Shown here: in pieces, positions 24,148-35,325 of the stretch
Layout of the letters: the number at the start of each line of letters is the position of its first letter
Position numbering within the stretch: the stretch's first letter is position 1
Assembly (NCBI GenBank): GCA_018287875.1
Contig: JAGVVL010000009.1
Span: forward strand, 3,162,001 to 3,226,000
DNA from: Nigrospora sphaerica
Lineage: Eukaryota > Ascomycota > Sordariomycetes > Amphisphaeriales > Apiosporaceae
Reading direction: 5' to 3'
DNA length: 64,000 bases
Notes under the pieces: model-generated
Seen by the model: the letters and a program-made list of their open reading frames with translations, nothing else
Database searches by the model: none
Told to the model about the DNA's origin: nothing
Made by a program: the position numbers and the translations under genes

Positions 24148-25732
24148 TCAGGCTTGGATGACGCCGGTCCAGGTCCAGACGAAGGGGTTGGTGGCGTTGG
24201 TCTGGAAGCGGTGGATCTCGCCCTTGGACAGTGCGTACATGTCCATGGCCTGGGTGGTGGCAAGGGAGGAGAAGGAGGTGACGCTCTTGTCGAGGCGGTT
24301 GAGCCGCGCCGGCTGCACCGACCAGGAGGCGCCGCGGAAGATGCTTGACATGATGGCGCCCTGCGGGTCGAGGTACGTGACGAGGTTGTTGGACCAGCCG
24401 TTGGCGCCGTACGTGATGGACGCGATGTCCGGGCTCGGGTCCAGCGATAGGCCCGACGTCAGGGGGTTGCCTGGAGGGACGCCGTGTTAGCTTTTTCCTC
24501 TTGTTTCTTTTATTACGGCTGCGGGAAAGGTGCCCCGTGGACGCCGAGGAGGGGACGGGGGTTTACGTACCAAAGTTGCCGAGACCCCAAGCAAAGTTGG
24601 TCTCGGGGCCCATCATCAGCTCCATCAGGGTCGAGCCGCCCGAGACGTAGACCCGCAGGGCGGTCGAGTCGGCGCCGTTGGGGCCGTTGCCCCGGAAGTC
24701 GGTGAAGGAGGAGATGACCAGGCCGGTGCCGGGCGCGGCCGACTTGAAGATGGGCGGCTCCAGGGTCCAGCCGCCGGCGGTGAAGTTGGCCAGCTGGATG
24801 TCGCCGTCTACGTCCTGCCAGGTGACGAAGATGGAGCGGGTGCAGTTCTGGCAGATCTGGCGGACGGCGCCGATGCGGGAGCCTGGGGCGATGCGGGCCT
24901 GGATCCTGGCGCCGAAGACGCCGATGTTCCAAATTTTCAGGTCGGGGTCCAAGCTGAAGAGCTCGGCGATGCGGTTGTCTGAGGTGGTGTAGTACAGGCT
25001 GCACTGGAGGCCGTCGGTCACGGCCGCCAGGGGCGTCCCCGGCAGCACGTCGAGGCCCGCAGACTGGGTCGCGTTCATGATGCTGGCCGTCAGGTTGACG
25101 GATTTCCACGTGTTGCTCAGCGACTCCTTAGTCGTCACCATGAGGGCGTTGGACTCGTGCTGGTAGAATACGGCGAGGTGGTCGCCGCCCGCGCTGTCGG
25201 TCCAGTTCATGGCCGTCAGCTTGGTCCTGTCCAGGAGACCCAGGGTCGGCGTCGGGTTGGCGCCGCCCCGGTTGCCGCCGAACACGACGCCGAGGACGAT
25301 GGCCAGTATGGTCAGGAGGAGGATAGCGGCGCCGGCGGCGGCGAGCTTGAACTTGCGCTGGGGCAGGCCCAGGATCTTGGGCTCGACGGGCACGGGAATG
25401 TCCTCCCTGGCCAGCTTGGACTCGCCGCGGAACGCCGTCCCGCGGATGTAGGCCGGCGCGGGCTCCGTCGTGATGGACTCGGACCCGGTAGCCGAGCGCC
25501 TGAGGCCCGGAGACGGGGCGGGATACCCTCCCACTGCCGCGCTCTTTTCGTTCGGGGTACTGTGGTTCATCTCTGCGTTATACTCGACCTCGAGGCATAT
25601 CTTCTCGTCCCAGTACTCGGCCTGCGGTATGCGCACAGGCGGCGCCGGCGCTGGTGCTGCCGCGTGGCGAATGGCATTCTCATCATCCTGGGGGGCGACG
25701 GGCTCAGGCAGAGCCGATCCGTGGTCGGTCAT
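24148..25732 (-). CDS. membrane-anchored fucose-specific-lectin-like protein
   Basis: Two exons, 25732-24571 and 24470-24148, encode 494 aa. The N-terminal roughly 125 residues are polar and proline-rich. One strong hydrophobic span follows (about residues 131-152: AAAGAAILLLTILAIVLGVV), with a basic QRKFK just before it, so the C-terminal part probably lies outside the cytoplasm (type II orientation). The remaining roughly 340 residues form repeated blades with patterns such as HLAVFYQHESNALMV, CSLYYTTSDNRIAEL and IFVTWQDVDGDIQLA. These match the beta-propeller architecture of fungal fucose-specific lectins. Several N-glycosylation sequons (NWT, NLT, NAT, NCT) fit an exposed domain. Sugar binding has not been shown, and the essential ligand residues cannot be judged here. 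The frame is open upstream of 25732 to 26068, but ATG 25732 gives the normal-looking start. Confidence 0.75.
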
Positions 25733-28700
25733 GATTCCAAGGCTGGTGGATCCCGCGACGTCAGGATCGTCGGGGGAACTGGCTACGGTAACAGGAAGAA
25801 GAGAAGACCGGTCGTCCGTTCGTCCGTTTCGGATCCGGGCAGCGAAGACGAAGTGAAAAAGACCCAGGAAAAGGAAGGAGTAAAAGAGGTAGGATATACC
25901 TCGCTCACACAAGACACGCCCAGCGTGAGAAGTGAGTAGAATGTAAACGAGGGACGGGAGGGTGAGGAGAGGGTGGAACAAAACAGGCAAGGAATTATGC
26001 GACCTGGAGTATATACGAAGGAGCGAAAGCAAAGAACGTTGTCCTCGCTCGCTCTGGATCAGAGACATTGGGGACGACGGCCTCCGCCAAGATGGCTCGG
26101 GAACCAGGGCCGAGACTGGGCCTGTGCAGCATCAGACAGGCAGGGTGACTGAGGGCTCCAAGGGCTCCATTTCCATCTACATGTCCCTGGGCCAGAAACG
26201 CAGTCACGGGGCCGAGAAAGCAGGGGCAGGCGAGGGGGGGTCAGGCTGTTTCGCCGGCACGGATGGGGCAATGCGATGAGGGCGGTTCTCTCGTACGTGG
26301 CCAGCTTGGGTCCACGGGCCTTCCTGGCAAAGCTGGGACGATTTATGGAGAAGGCTGAGCGGGAAAGGCTGGACCGGATGCGAGGATGACATCGGATGCA
26401 GCACCTGTAACTCCCATGGGGGATCCTCGTCTGGAGTCTTGCCAGTAACCGGTCAGTTGTCGGCGCCTTTTTGGGGGATGTGGCAGGAATGGGACGGGCC
26501 AGGGATCCTGTGGATGTTGTGATGGAATCCCCTTGTTCGCCACGGCCCAGATGGTATCCATCCCACATGGGTAGTTTGTCTATGTCGTATCTGCTGCCAA
26601 GTAGTGTAGTAGCAGTGGTAGATACGGTGTGGTCCTGTATACGTCCTTGGGACTACGGCAGCCCAGCTGTGCTGTGTGTAGGCGTGTAAGTGAGTGTGTG
26701 TAACATCGGCGGCCCATCAAGTACATCTTATTAGGTGGGCCCCAGGAGGAACCCATCCAACCATCATCCATCCGTCCATCCATGGAGTTTGGCAGGTTGG
26801 GTGGTGGGAAATAAGCCCTACATTTGCATCCACGGGTGGGTCTCGACAAGGTCCCGCTGAAGAGCCTCTCGCGGCCCGGCAAATGGACGGACAGACGAAG
26901 GCATTCCCAAGCGCAAACAAACACGCTTTACAAGCAGCTCGTTCCCTTCGTCGTGGCCAGAGAGACAACCGACGGCCGGACTTGCCGAGTCGGTCTGCAG
27001 GAACCCGTCAGCCAGGCACCCAGTCCCAAGCAACTGCCACTTTCAATGCGAACTTCCGCTTCCAGCACCGCGTCCTGACTCGCGTCACCGGCCAGCATGT
27101 GTTTCGGCGAGGCTGAAATACGGCGCATGGACACCAGGACCCCGGCTGCGCGCGCCGAAAGCACGGTTCGACCCGGGGGACATGCGACAGTCCAGGGGTG
27201 GGAGAGATGGGGAGGGTTCTCGGCCTGCCCCCTTTGCCCAGTTCCCGTTGAACTCTATTGCTTCTTGGCTCTCCCCTTTGCGGAACAGCATTGGCTGGAC
27301 GGACCCCAGAATGGATAGAGGGAGGTACTTGTACCCGCGACGCCGGCTGGGCTCGCAACAGGGGTCTGTCTCACACCACCTTACTTGCAGCCCATCCTCC
27401 TCCACCTCCAAGGCAGAGTTCACTGTGTGTGCCTGCGTTTGCCGCCAAGCCAGAGGCCTTGTTACTTCTTTCAGTCAACGAGGCTCCCCCCAAATGCCAA
27501 ACCTGCGACAGGCCTTCCACGCGCCATACCCCGGTCCACGCCCGTTAGCGGCTCCAGTGTGGCCTCCTCGAGACGGCCGGACTTCGGGTCCGAGCCCATT
27601 CCCAGCCGACGACGAGGCCAAAACGAACTACGTCTGCCACCCTCCGTTCGTTCGGCCCCCTGCGCCTTGGCTGGCCTGCCTGATGACTGGCATTTTTTCA
27701 AGGAGCAACCTCTAGCCGAGTCTGGCCTTTCTCCAAGGAACAGCGTCGTGATGGCGCCATACAGACGCTGTGAACTTGGACGAGCTTGGCGTTTTCTTCC
27801 GAATCCTTGTCGGCCTCACTTCACGCCCTTATACGCTGCTGGCTAGCCTTTTGCGGAGCACCGGGATCTCTCTGGCGCCGTTTGAACTTGTCCTCAGCTC
27901 CCGCGCCAGTGCCGATGATCCGGCCAACATCAATTTCGAACAGTCTGCGTCCTGTTCAAATGACAAGACCCGCTTGCCGTCAATACATGAAATACCGCAA
28001 GTGTGTTCACTGACATCTGTCGTTCAGCCTGTTTGTCCCGCGGGCCTGATAAACTACGCTCTGGTTTTGTTTTCGACAGCGGAAACAATATCCACGATTG
28101 TCCCCCGGCGGGCATGGACCATGATCTTTACCATCCCTTTGGCTGCTTCCAGTATATGGAAACATCATCCCATCCATCTTCAAGGCGAGTCCGGATCTGC
28201 ATACCGCAGCCTGAGCGGAATTCGCGAGACTGCAACGAATGGACTTGCCCGCTGTTTCTATTCTTTTTATTTCTTTGTGACGACACAGCCCCAAAGTTTC
28301 CTCGTGATCGTTCTGGCGCTTGCAAATGACGTACTTCGCCCTTGCATGAATCTGTACAAGACAGTCATCCCAGCCCATAGGGTCCAACCAAGCAGCCATA
28401 GTGTCCAGGATCATCGTCCAGATCTTCAAGAGACCGCGGCGCCCCGGCCAGTCGCCATCAATACGGCGCTCCCGGAAGTTCGATTCTCGGCTTAGAAGGT
28501 CGCAGCCTCCGAGTTGCGCATAAGGCGACTGGGGCCCGGCAGTTTCCGGGGCACTCGAGATCGTATCCAGGTAGTCGTGGACTGGGCTGCAAGTGTACAT
28601 TGGCTGTCACTTATATCTGCACGTACATCGGAAACGGGCCTATTTGTAACCGCATGGCCATAAGAACCAATATTGCCACCGTCAGCCTCTTTGTGCCACA

Positions 28701-29995
28701 GACGTAAGAGGTAAGTGTTCACCTAGCCGTCCTCCTGGATGGTTCATCCATCATATGTGTGAGCCCTCAGCCCGATGTACGGACTGGCTTATGTGGAGGA
28801 GAAGAGCTCATTGCTCATGCATCTTTTCAAACTGTGCCATGGGCTTGAGTTTGCGATATGCAGTAAGTACCTTGTTACCCGCCATGGATGATTGGCACAT
28901 GCGGTCATTACCTCGGTTAATGTAAAGCCATATACGACGGCACGCTTGGCCTTCCGTAGCTTTTCTATTTAAAACTTGTCAAGAGCCCTGCGCCACAACT
29001 AGACGCGCGACGAAGGTTCGTCAATGTCCGTTGTATGACGGTTCACCTTCAGAATTGGGTCCGTGACTGTCAGACGGCAGTTCACCGACGAGAGGTATGG
29101 GCCTCTCTCCCAAAAGTTTCATTGACTCGGTGGACAGGTAGTTCTTGAGGCCCTAGAAGACAAGCAATCTAGTACCTCGTCTTCGGAGAGATACTACACA
29201 GGTGAGAGAGTACAATCCACCAGCGATGCCCATCTTATCAGAAGATGTGTCAAAAGAGCTCCCTCAACCCATACCGAAAGGTATCAGAGGTAGCCGCGTG
29301 GAAGTTCCTTGGGTCGTACGATAGGAGCTTAACCATCAACGTCTCTCCAACTTAGTACCTTACTCTTTCATTACAACTTCAACCAGCGGCATCCCTATTG
29401 ACAATCGTCCAGCAGCAGCGGCAATGCCTCGTGCTCTGACCCCAAGGACTTACACGATCGCGACTCGAGACCGAGCGAGCAGGCCCGCAAGCCCAGCCAG
29501 TTAACGATTCACCTGACAGAGCTGCTCCCAGCTCTCGCCCGAAGATAGCGCGATCATTCTCAGGCAGGTCAACGCCTATCCGCGCCGCCACTGATGCCCC
29601 CAAGGGCCTTCGCGGCCAGGCACACACCTCACCTTGGGCTGTCGTACAAGCTCGGGCGTCGTTGCCATCCAGCTCTACGGCGGCGCTGGTCACACTGACT
29701 CCGCCCAGTCCAGTCTCTGGTTCGCGTGCAGTCGGTGTAGAGCGAGGCTCCATATCAGCGTCTATAGGTAAGGTTACCATGGGGATGGGAGATTGTTATC
29801 GCTGGCTCTCAGGCCGGCCGGCCTATTCTCACTGGGTTTTGTGGGCTCTCGTCCGCCACGTGCAAAAAAAACCAAAAAAAACACCCTCACAGGCTACCTC
29901 TCAGCATGGTCGATCACCAGCTACAACGCATGTACGCAGACACGCCCGCTTCGTTGACGACAAGCTCTGGGCTCTCTCTCCGCGAGATGGGAAAA

Positions 29996-30001
29996 TTAGC
30001 C
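29996..30001 (-). promoter_or_regulatory. GGCTAA site (XlnR/XYR1 type), upstream of xylose reductase
   Basis: Exact match to the GGCTAA core recognised by the xylanase/xylose regulator of filamentous fungi, about 960 bp before the ATG. A hexamer alone is weak evidence, but a second copy in opposite orientation lies 36 bp away. Confidence 0.3.
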
Positions 30002-30037
30002 GCAAGTGGAACCTAACCCAGCAGCCCGACGTATTTA

Positions 30038-30043
30038 GGCTAA
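30038..30043 (+). promoter_or_regulatory. GGCTAA site, paired with the inverted copy at 29996
   Basis: Second exact GGCTAA core, about 915 bp before the xylose reductase ATG, forming an inverted pair with the site at 29996-30001. Confidence 0.3.
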
Positions 30044-30188
30044 ATAGCAGCGAGGCCGCACTTAGAAGTGGGTTCCGGGGATTCTCGGCGGGACCTCTCT
30101 ATCCACATATGTCACAACCGAGTGGGAAGTCGTCAAGGTCGGGACTTTTGCGTCCTTCAGTCTCGGGAGAATTACACAGCAGTGGGTG

Positions 30189-30218
30189 GCGGCGGCGGCA
30201 GCAGCAGCAGCAGCAGCA
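30189..30218. repeat. (GGC/GCA)n trinucleotide repeat
   Basis: Three GGC units run into about seven GCA units in the spacer upstream of xylose reductase. Confidence 0.85.
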
Positions 30219-30471
30219 ACTCAAACGGCCATGTGGTGATCTAGTGCAGTGCGTGTCATAGGCGAGAAGCGATGGGGAAGGAGGAGTCTGTTCAGGCCTG
30301 TTGTCCTCCCTCTTCCGCGGGGTGGTGTCCTCCAACTGATTGGCATGGGTAATCTAACACCCATCTCCATGGCCGTGAGAAAAAGGTCGCTGGCGTGGCC
30401 CGAGATGCGATGGGATGGGGGTCGACCGTTGTGAACCTGGGCGTTCCCCCCCCGCCTTCTGATTTGTGCGT

Positions 30472-30477
30472 TTAGCC
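30472..30477 (-). promoter_or_regulatory. GGCTAA site nearest to xylose reductase
   Basis: Third exact GGCTAA core (as TTAGCC), about 480 bp before the ATG at 30959. Confidence 0.3.
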
Positions 30478-30837
30478 GTGAGCGCCTGCCCAACCAGACA
30501 TGGTGTCCCACCCCCGTCTCTCTTGTTCTTGCCGGGCTTGCCTCGTCCCTTGCGATAGGTGTCCGTCTTAGGCACCTTGCCCTTCCCGGGCTGCCTGGCC
30601 GTCTGGGTTGGGAGAGCGGGGAGGAGGAGGTGGAGGAGAAGGGCGTGACGCGCGGGTCCCTCGCGGCGGCCTTGGCGTTATCGAGCTCTCGCGCGTCCTT
30701 GGGAGAAGACACATCCCCCGTGTCCCGTCGTTCGTGGATGGCGCCGGTTGCCTTGGACGAGGGCCCCCCATTGGAGCGCAAACCCCCTTCGTCCACGGTG
30801 TGTCCCTCCGACGGCCCTCACGGGGATCCCGTACGAC

Positions 30838-30843
30838 TATAAG
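30838..30843 (+). promoter_or_regulatory. TATA-like element of xylose reductase
   Basis: TATAAG in the context GACTATAAGAGCC lies about 120 bp before the ATG. A C/T-rich tract (about 30890-30955) follows it, as often seen at fungal transcription starts. Confidence 0.4.
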
Positions 30844-30958
30844 AGCCACGCCCTCGCCCCGAAGTTTGCGTGGCCAGCTGGTTGGTTATTTCTCTCATTC
30901 CCTCCCTCTTCTTCTCCCTCCCCTCTCCCCATTTTCGACCATCGCCCCATCGCCCACG

Positions 30959-32498
30959 ATGTCGCCGACCCTCAAGCTCAGCAGCGGCTACGAGATGCCC
31001 CAGGTGGGCTTCGGTCTGTGGAAGGTCCCCAACGACGTCTGCGCCGACACTGTCTATAACGCCATCAAGACCGGCTACCGACTCCTGGACGGCGCTTGCG
31101 GTACGTCATCTCTGTTTGCCTGCATAGAACCCCCTCCCCCTCCCCCTGGGTTCCCGGAGCCAAGAAGCCCGGCTGGCGGCAGAGTAAAAGCAAAAGAGGA
31201 ACGAACTTGTGCCCGCCGTTCGTGGTGTTACTAGCGATTCGGCCGTGGTCGACAAGTACCGCTTTGCGGACTAAGAAGCAGCGGCCGCCGTCTATGTACC
31301 CCTCTTTTTGCTAGCTGTTGGATCCTGAACCCCGCCATCGAAACCTCCCCCCCCTGTCGACTTGGCGGAGGGGGGAAACGCATTGCGGCCCATGGCTCAA
31401 GAACAGCTGGGCCTTGTCTCCCGCGAAGTCAAGTGACCTCACGCTGGAGGTACTGCCGGGGTTCCCCTCCGTTGCGTCTACATGCCTACGTCCTCCCGGG
31501 GGCGTCATGATGCCGCGTCAAGCGCTCCCCTGGCACCTCAACCGCCGCACCCTGTGAAATGCGTGCCCCCGAGTCGACACGCCCCTGCTGACGTGGTGCC
31601 CCGCAGACTACGGCAACGAGAAGGAGTGCGGCGAGGGCGTCGCGCGGGCCATCAAGGAGGGCCTCGTTAAGCGCGAGGAGCTCTTCATCGTGTCCAAGCT
31701 CTGGCCGACGTTCCAGGACCCCGAGCAGGTGGCGCCCGTGGTCAAGCGTCAGCTGGCCGACTGGGGCATCGACTACTTCGACCTCTACGTGATGCACTTC
31801 CCCGGCGCGCTCAAGTACGTCGACCCGTCCGTCCGCTACCCGCCCGGCTGGCACTACGACGGCAAGTCGGAGATCATCCGCTCCAAGACCACCATCCAGG
31901 AGACGTGGCGCGCCATGGAGGCCCTCGTCGACGCCGGCCTCGCTAAGAGCATCGGCATCTCCAACTTCCAGGCCCAGCTCATCTACGACATGCTGCGCTA
32001 CGCCCGCATTCCCCCCGCCACCCTCCAGATCGAGCACCACCCCTACCTCGTGCAGCAGGAGCTGCTCAACCTGGCCAAGGCCGAGGGCATCGCCGTCACC
32101 GCCTACTCGAGCTTCGGCCCCGCCTCCTTCCTCGAGTTCAAGTTCAAGCACGCCGAGGCCATGGTGCCCCTCATGAAGGACGACGTCATCACCACCATCG
32201 CCGCCAAGCACGGCAAGGAGCCCAGCCAGATCCTGCTGCGCTGGGCCACCCAGCGCGGCCTGGCCGTCATCCCCAAGACGAGCCGCGTCAACGTCATGGC
32301 CCAGAACCTCGACTGCACCGGCTTCGACCTCGACGAGGAGGACATCCAGAAGATCTCGAGCAAGGATGCTAACATCCGCTTCAACCAGCCCTCCAACGTG
32401 AGTTTGCTCCCTCCCGCCCCCGTCCGGCCGGGACAACAGGGTGCTGACCGTCCCCTCTCTAGTATTTCCCTACCGACCAGATGTGGATCTTTGGTTAG
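30959..32498 (+). CDS. xyl1: NAD(P)H-dependent D-xylose reductase
   Basis: Aldo-keto reductase that reduces D-xylose to xylitol in the cytosol, the first step of fungal pentose catabolism. Exons 30959-31100, 31607-32397 and 32463-32498 encode 322 aa, the usual length. The catalytic tetrad is present: Asp44, Tyr49 (DGACDYGNE), Lys78 (IVSKLW) and His111 (YVMHFPG). The cofactor loop reads [13 protein letters not shown]. The family usually has Lys-Ser at the second pair. The protein ends QMWIFG, as in other fungal xylose reductases. The final exon supplies only 11 residues, but they match the family C-terminus exactly. The first intron is 506 nt, far longer than any other intron here, while the second is 65 nt. 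GGCTAA sites upstream suggest control by the xylose regulator. Confidence 0.94.
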
Positions 32499-32863
32499 AG
32501 CCGAGTCACGCTCAGGTGCCGTGTTTCCTCAAGGAGCCGGGCAGGCAAAAAGGGCGCCTCGCGTCTCTATAGCCGCTGGCATATCTGCCATAATGTATAA
32601 CGATATTGCAACGACGACCGACGTTCTGTGTTCCTCCGTGCAAAATTGCGACGTAACATTTCGCGCCCTGGCTGGTCGTCTCTTTCACGTGACCATGAGC
32701 GACCCTCGTGTGCAAACATGCCCAAACTCCCAAACGCCCTTGCTATGCATTATGAATCTACTATCGGCACTGAGCGCGAGCGGGCCCGTCCTCTCCCTAT
32801 ACTTGCTTTACGAACGCTATGGGCCGTCTTGGTTAGAATGCATCATTCCCAGCGCACAGGTGG
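32499..32863. other. short spacer between convergent 3' ends
   Basis: About 365 bp between the stop codons of xylose reductase (+) and SDS22 (-). It holds no gene and is presumably 3' untranslated sequence of both. Confidence 0.7.
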
Positions 32864-34095
32864 TCACTTACTGGCATCAATCTGTTGGACTTGGGGCAGC
32901 GCCAAGCGCACCTTGTTCCGATACACGGCCGGTTGCCTCGTCTGCAACGGGTTGCCCTCGAAGTAGACGGTCGTCAGGTTCTTCTTGTCGGCCAGAACCT
33001 GCTCGATATTGGCCAAGTCTTCGATGCGATTGTAGCTGGCCCAGAACTCCTCTAGATCCTTCATGCCTTCTAGACCCTTGAGGCTGGAGACCATGTTGTT
33101 CGAAATATCGAGCACGCGCAGGTTGGGATTGCCGTCCAGGCCCTCAAGGCTCTCCAGGGCGTTGTGCGAGATGTAAAGCTCTTCCAGTTGCGGAACTTGG
33201 CGCAGCGGCGTGAGATCCGTGATCCGGTTGGATTGGATACTGAGTAGCCGAAGCTTGGGCAGATTGGCCAGCCCTTTGATCTCCGTAATCTTGTTTTTGG
33301 CGAGCCACAGTTCCTCGAGGTTCTTCAGCGAGTCCAGATTCTTCATCTCGCGGATCCGGTTGGAGCCGAGCTCCAACTGGCGCAGGTTCACCAGGGTGTC
33401 GAGTCCCTCGATGGTGCTGATTTTGTTGGCGACGAAGAAGAGGTCGGTCAGAGCGGTCAGGTGCTCAATGTGTTTGATGTGCTTTATCTTGTTGAAGCTG
33501 AGGTCCAGTGTCGTGAGCTTGGTCAGCGCCTCGAGGCCCTTGATGTGCGAGATGAGGTTGTCGTAGAGATCCAGCTCCTCCAAGGTGGGACCGAGAGCGG
33601 ACAGGCCGGCGATCTTCTGCACCAGGTTCTGACGGAGGCATAACCGGACGGCCTTTTTGAAGCGGTCGAGCCGCAGCGCGGGGATGTCGGCGACGCGCGA
33701 CTGTATAAGCGCAATGTCGTCGGTGTCGGGATCTTCATCGTCCAACAAGTCTACACACAAGCAGTGGCACGGGTCAGCGAGTCGTCCGTTCACCTGTCAT
33801 AGCGAAGACGGGGGATGCGGTGAGCGGGGGTGGGTTTGCACGAACCCTCGTCGGCGGATATGGGCTCTCCCGGCAGCACGTTCTCGTCGTCCGAGTAGTC
33901 GGAGTCGACAAGAGCCTCGGGATTCGCGATGGTGGGAGTTCGGTCCACGCGCAGCTTGCCGTCCCAGCCTTTGCTGTCCGTCAGAGCGGGACTCGACTGG
34001 CCGGGTGGAACTTGATGGGCCTCATCCTCGACCAGTTCAATGTGGCGGGCGGGGGGGTCGTGGCGGACGCCTGGTTTGGGGGCGCTGTCGGACAT
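32864..34095 (-). CDS. sds22: protein phosphatase 1 regulatory subunit SDS22
   Basis: Leucine-rich-repeat protein that binds protein phosphatase 1 and helps its maturation and mitotic function, in nucleus and cytoplasm. Exons 34095-33846 and 33750-32864 encode 378 aa, the usual length. The first roughly 110 residues are acidic and polar ([15 protein letters not shown]). About eleven to twelve 22-residue SDS22-type repeats follow, with the LxxLxxLxLxxNxI pattern (for example [40 protein letters not shown]). The protein ends with the LRR cap motif [17 protein letters not shown]. The 95-nt intron uses a GTTCGT donor, slightly unusual but with correct frame and a plausible CTGAC branch point. ATG 34095 was chosen because the upstream start of the frame is a GTG. 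Confidence 0.95.
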
Positions 34096-35325
34096 GGTGG
34101 GCACGATGGCTGTCGATGTTTCGGAGGCCGACTTGGAAGGGATCCAGTCCTGGATTCGAGGCCGAGGGTGGTGGGGACTGTACTGCTTTCTGTTGCAGAC
34201 GCAGACGGGAAGGCGTAGGATAAACGGTAAGGAGAGATCACGGGCCGCGGGGTCCTGCTATGGTACAAATATGTAGGCAGTGATGTTGATTACCTACACA
34301 TCGGCCCCAGCGAACATGGAGAGGTGGGAGGGGCAGCTATTTGGCGCACGTGTGGGATGCCACAGCCTTGGTAGGTATGTGGGTACTTGATTCATGCGCT
34401 AACATCTCTAGCTCCCGTGGGATGGGATGTTTCTCCCACTCCCACCTGCTGGGACAAGGACAGGCTGGGACCTTTCTCTGGGAGCCCGTCTGCTGGAGGG
34501 ATTATTTGGTTAGCGGTCCACTGGTTCTAGCTTCCATACCTGCACTACATGCATCATGTACACCACATGTACTTACATACCCGATGCCCGTAGGGACCGC
34601 AAGAGTTACAGGTAGGTGGTTGTTAGTGCGCTATTGTACGATGATTTGAAGTAGGAAGGGTCCGCCGCCCCCATCAAATGCCAATGCCATGGAGACCATG
34701 CTTCGCTAGTCTCCTCCATGTGCCTGCTCGCCTCCCTTCCAGCAGCACGCTTGCCTGTTCGCCTGCCAGCCAACGGGGTTGCCTAATGCAAGTGCGATCC
34801 AATGGGATTGCATGTGTTTCGTCGGTCAATTGCGACTGCCTCACTCTAAATCTACAATCTAGCGCTTTTGTCCGGGCCCCCACGCTGAACGCAACACCGA
34901 TCGCCAGGTGGAGGGAAGCTCGGTACCTACATGAGCGCTGCGAGGCAATCGTGATTGTGCCCAAGTAACCTAAGCACGGGCACTAACCGTTGAACTTTGG
35001 GCACATGGATCTCAGTACTCTGGATCATGTACTTAGTCCTCCTTACCTACATACATTGCACAGATAAGTACATGGGTAATGTACTGACGTATGTACGTGA
35101 ACCCGTGTGTTGATTCGTTACCGCCACGACCCCGCGGGTCCGTCGAGACGTGCATTTCTGCGGGCTGCCCGCTGCTGGCCTAACTTGCTCACCCCACATA
35201 CATAATAATGTACATGCACTCTCCCGGCTATTGGGGCAGCAGGGCTGTCAGCTTCCACTCTTCCAGCTTCCAGCGCTCGGGAATGTGCCCGCTTTGCGGC
35301 CCGTCAGCATACACAGTAGAGGGCT
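34096..35325. other. divergent spacer with TAC/GTA-rich words
   Basis: It separates the 5' ends of SDS22 (-) and the BEM46-like gene (+). No gene is seen. Short words such as TACATGTAC, GTACTTACATAC and TACCTACATACAT cluster at about 34550-34620 and 35020-35100. Confidence 0.55.

Larger units (their letters stand above)
25733..30958. other. divergent spacer of about 5.2 kb
   Basis: It lies between the 5' ends of the lectin-like gene (-) and xylose reductase (+). Several frames of 130-240 codons occur on both strands (27182-27715, 27770-28495, 28007-28600, 29379-29780). None shows a recognisable domain or an exon pattern, and some overlap each other. Microsatellite sequence at 30189-30218 and GGCTAA-type sites lie in the 1 kb nearest to xylose reductase. 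A non-coding transcript cannot be excluded. Confidence 0.45.

Noticed and set aside
27770..28495. 241-codon plus-strand frame and the overlapping 197-codon minus-strand frame (28007-28600)
   Set aside because: They contradict each other and show no domain or homology pattern. I left the region as an unexplained spacer.
29379..29780. 133-codon minus-strand frame
   Set aside because: It has moderate codon quality but no recognisable motif, signal peptide or splice partner.
31486..32436. 316-codon minus-strand frame opposite xylose reductase
   Set aside because: It is antisense to exon 2, which encodes the aldo-keto reductase core.
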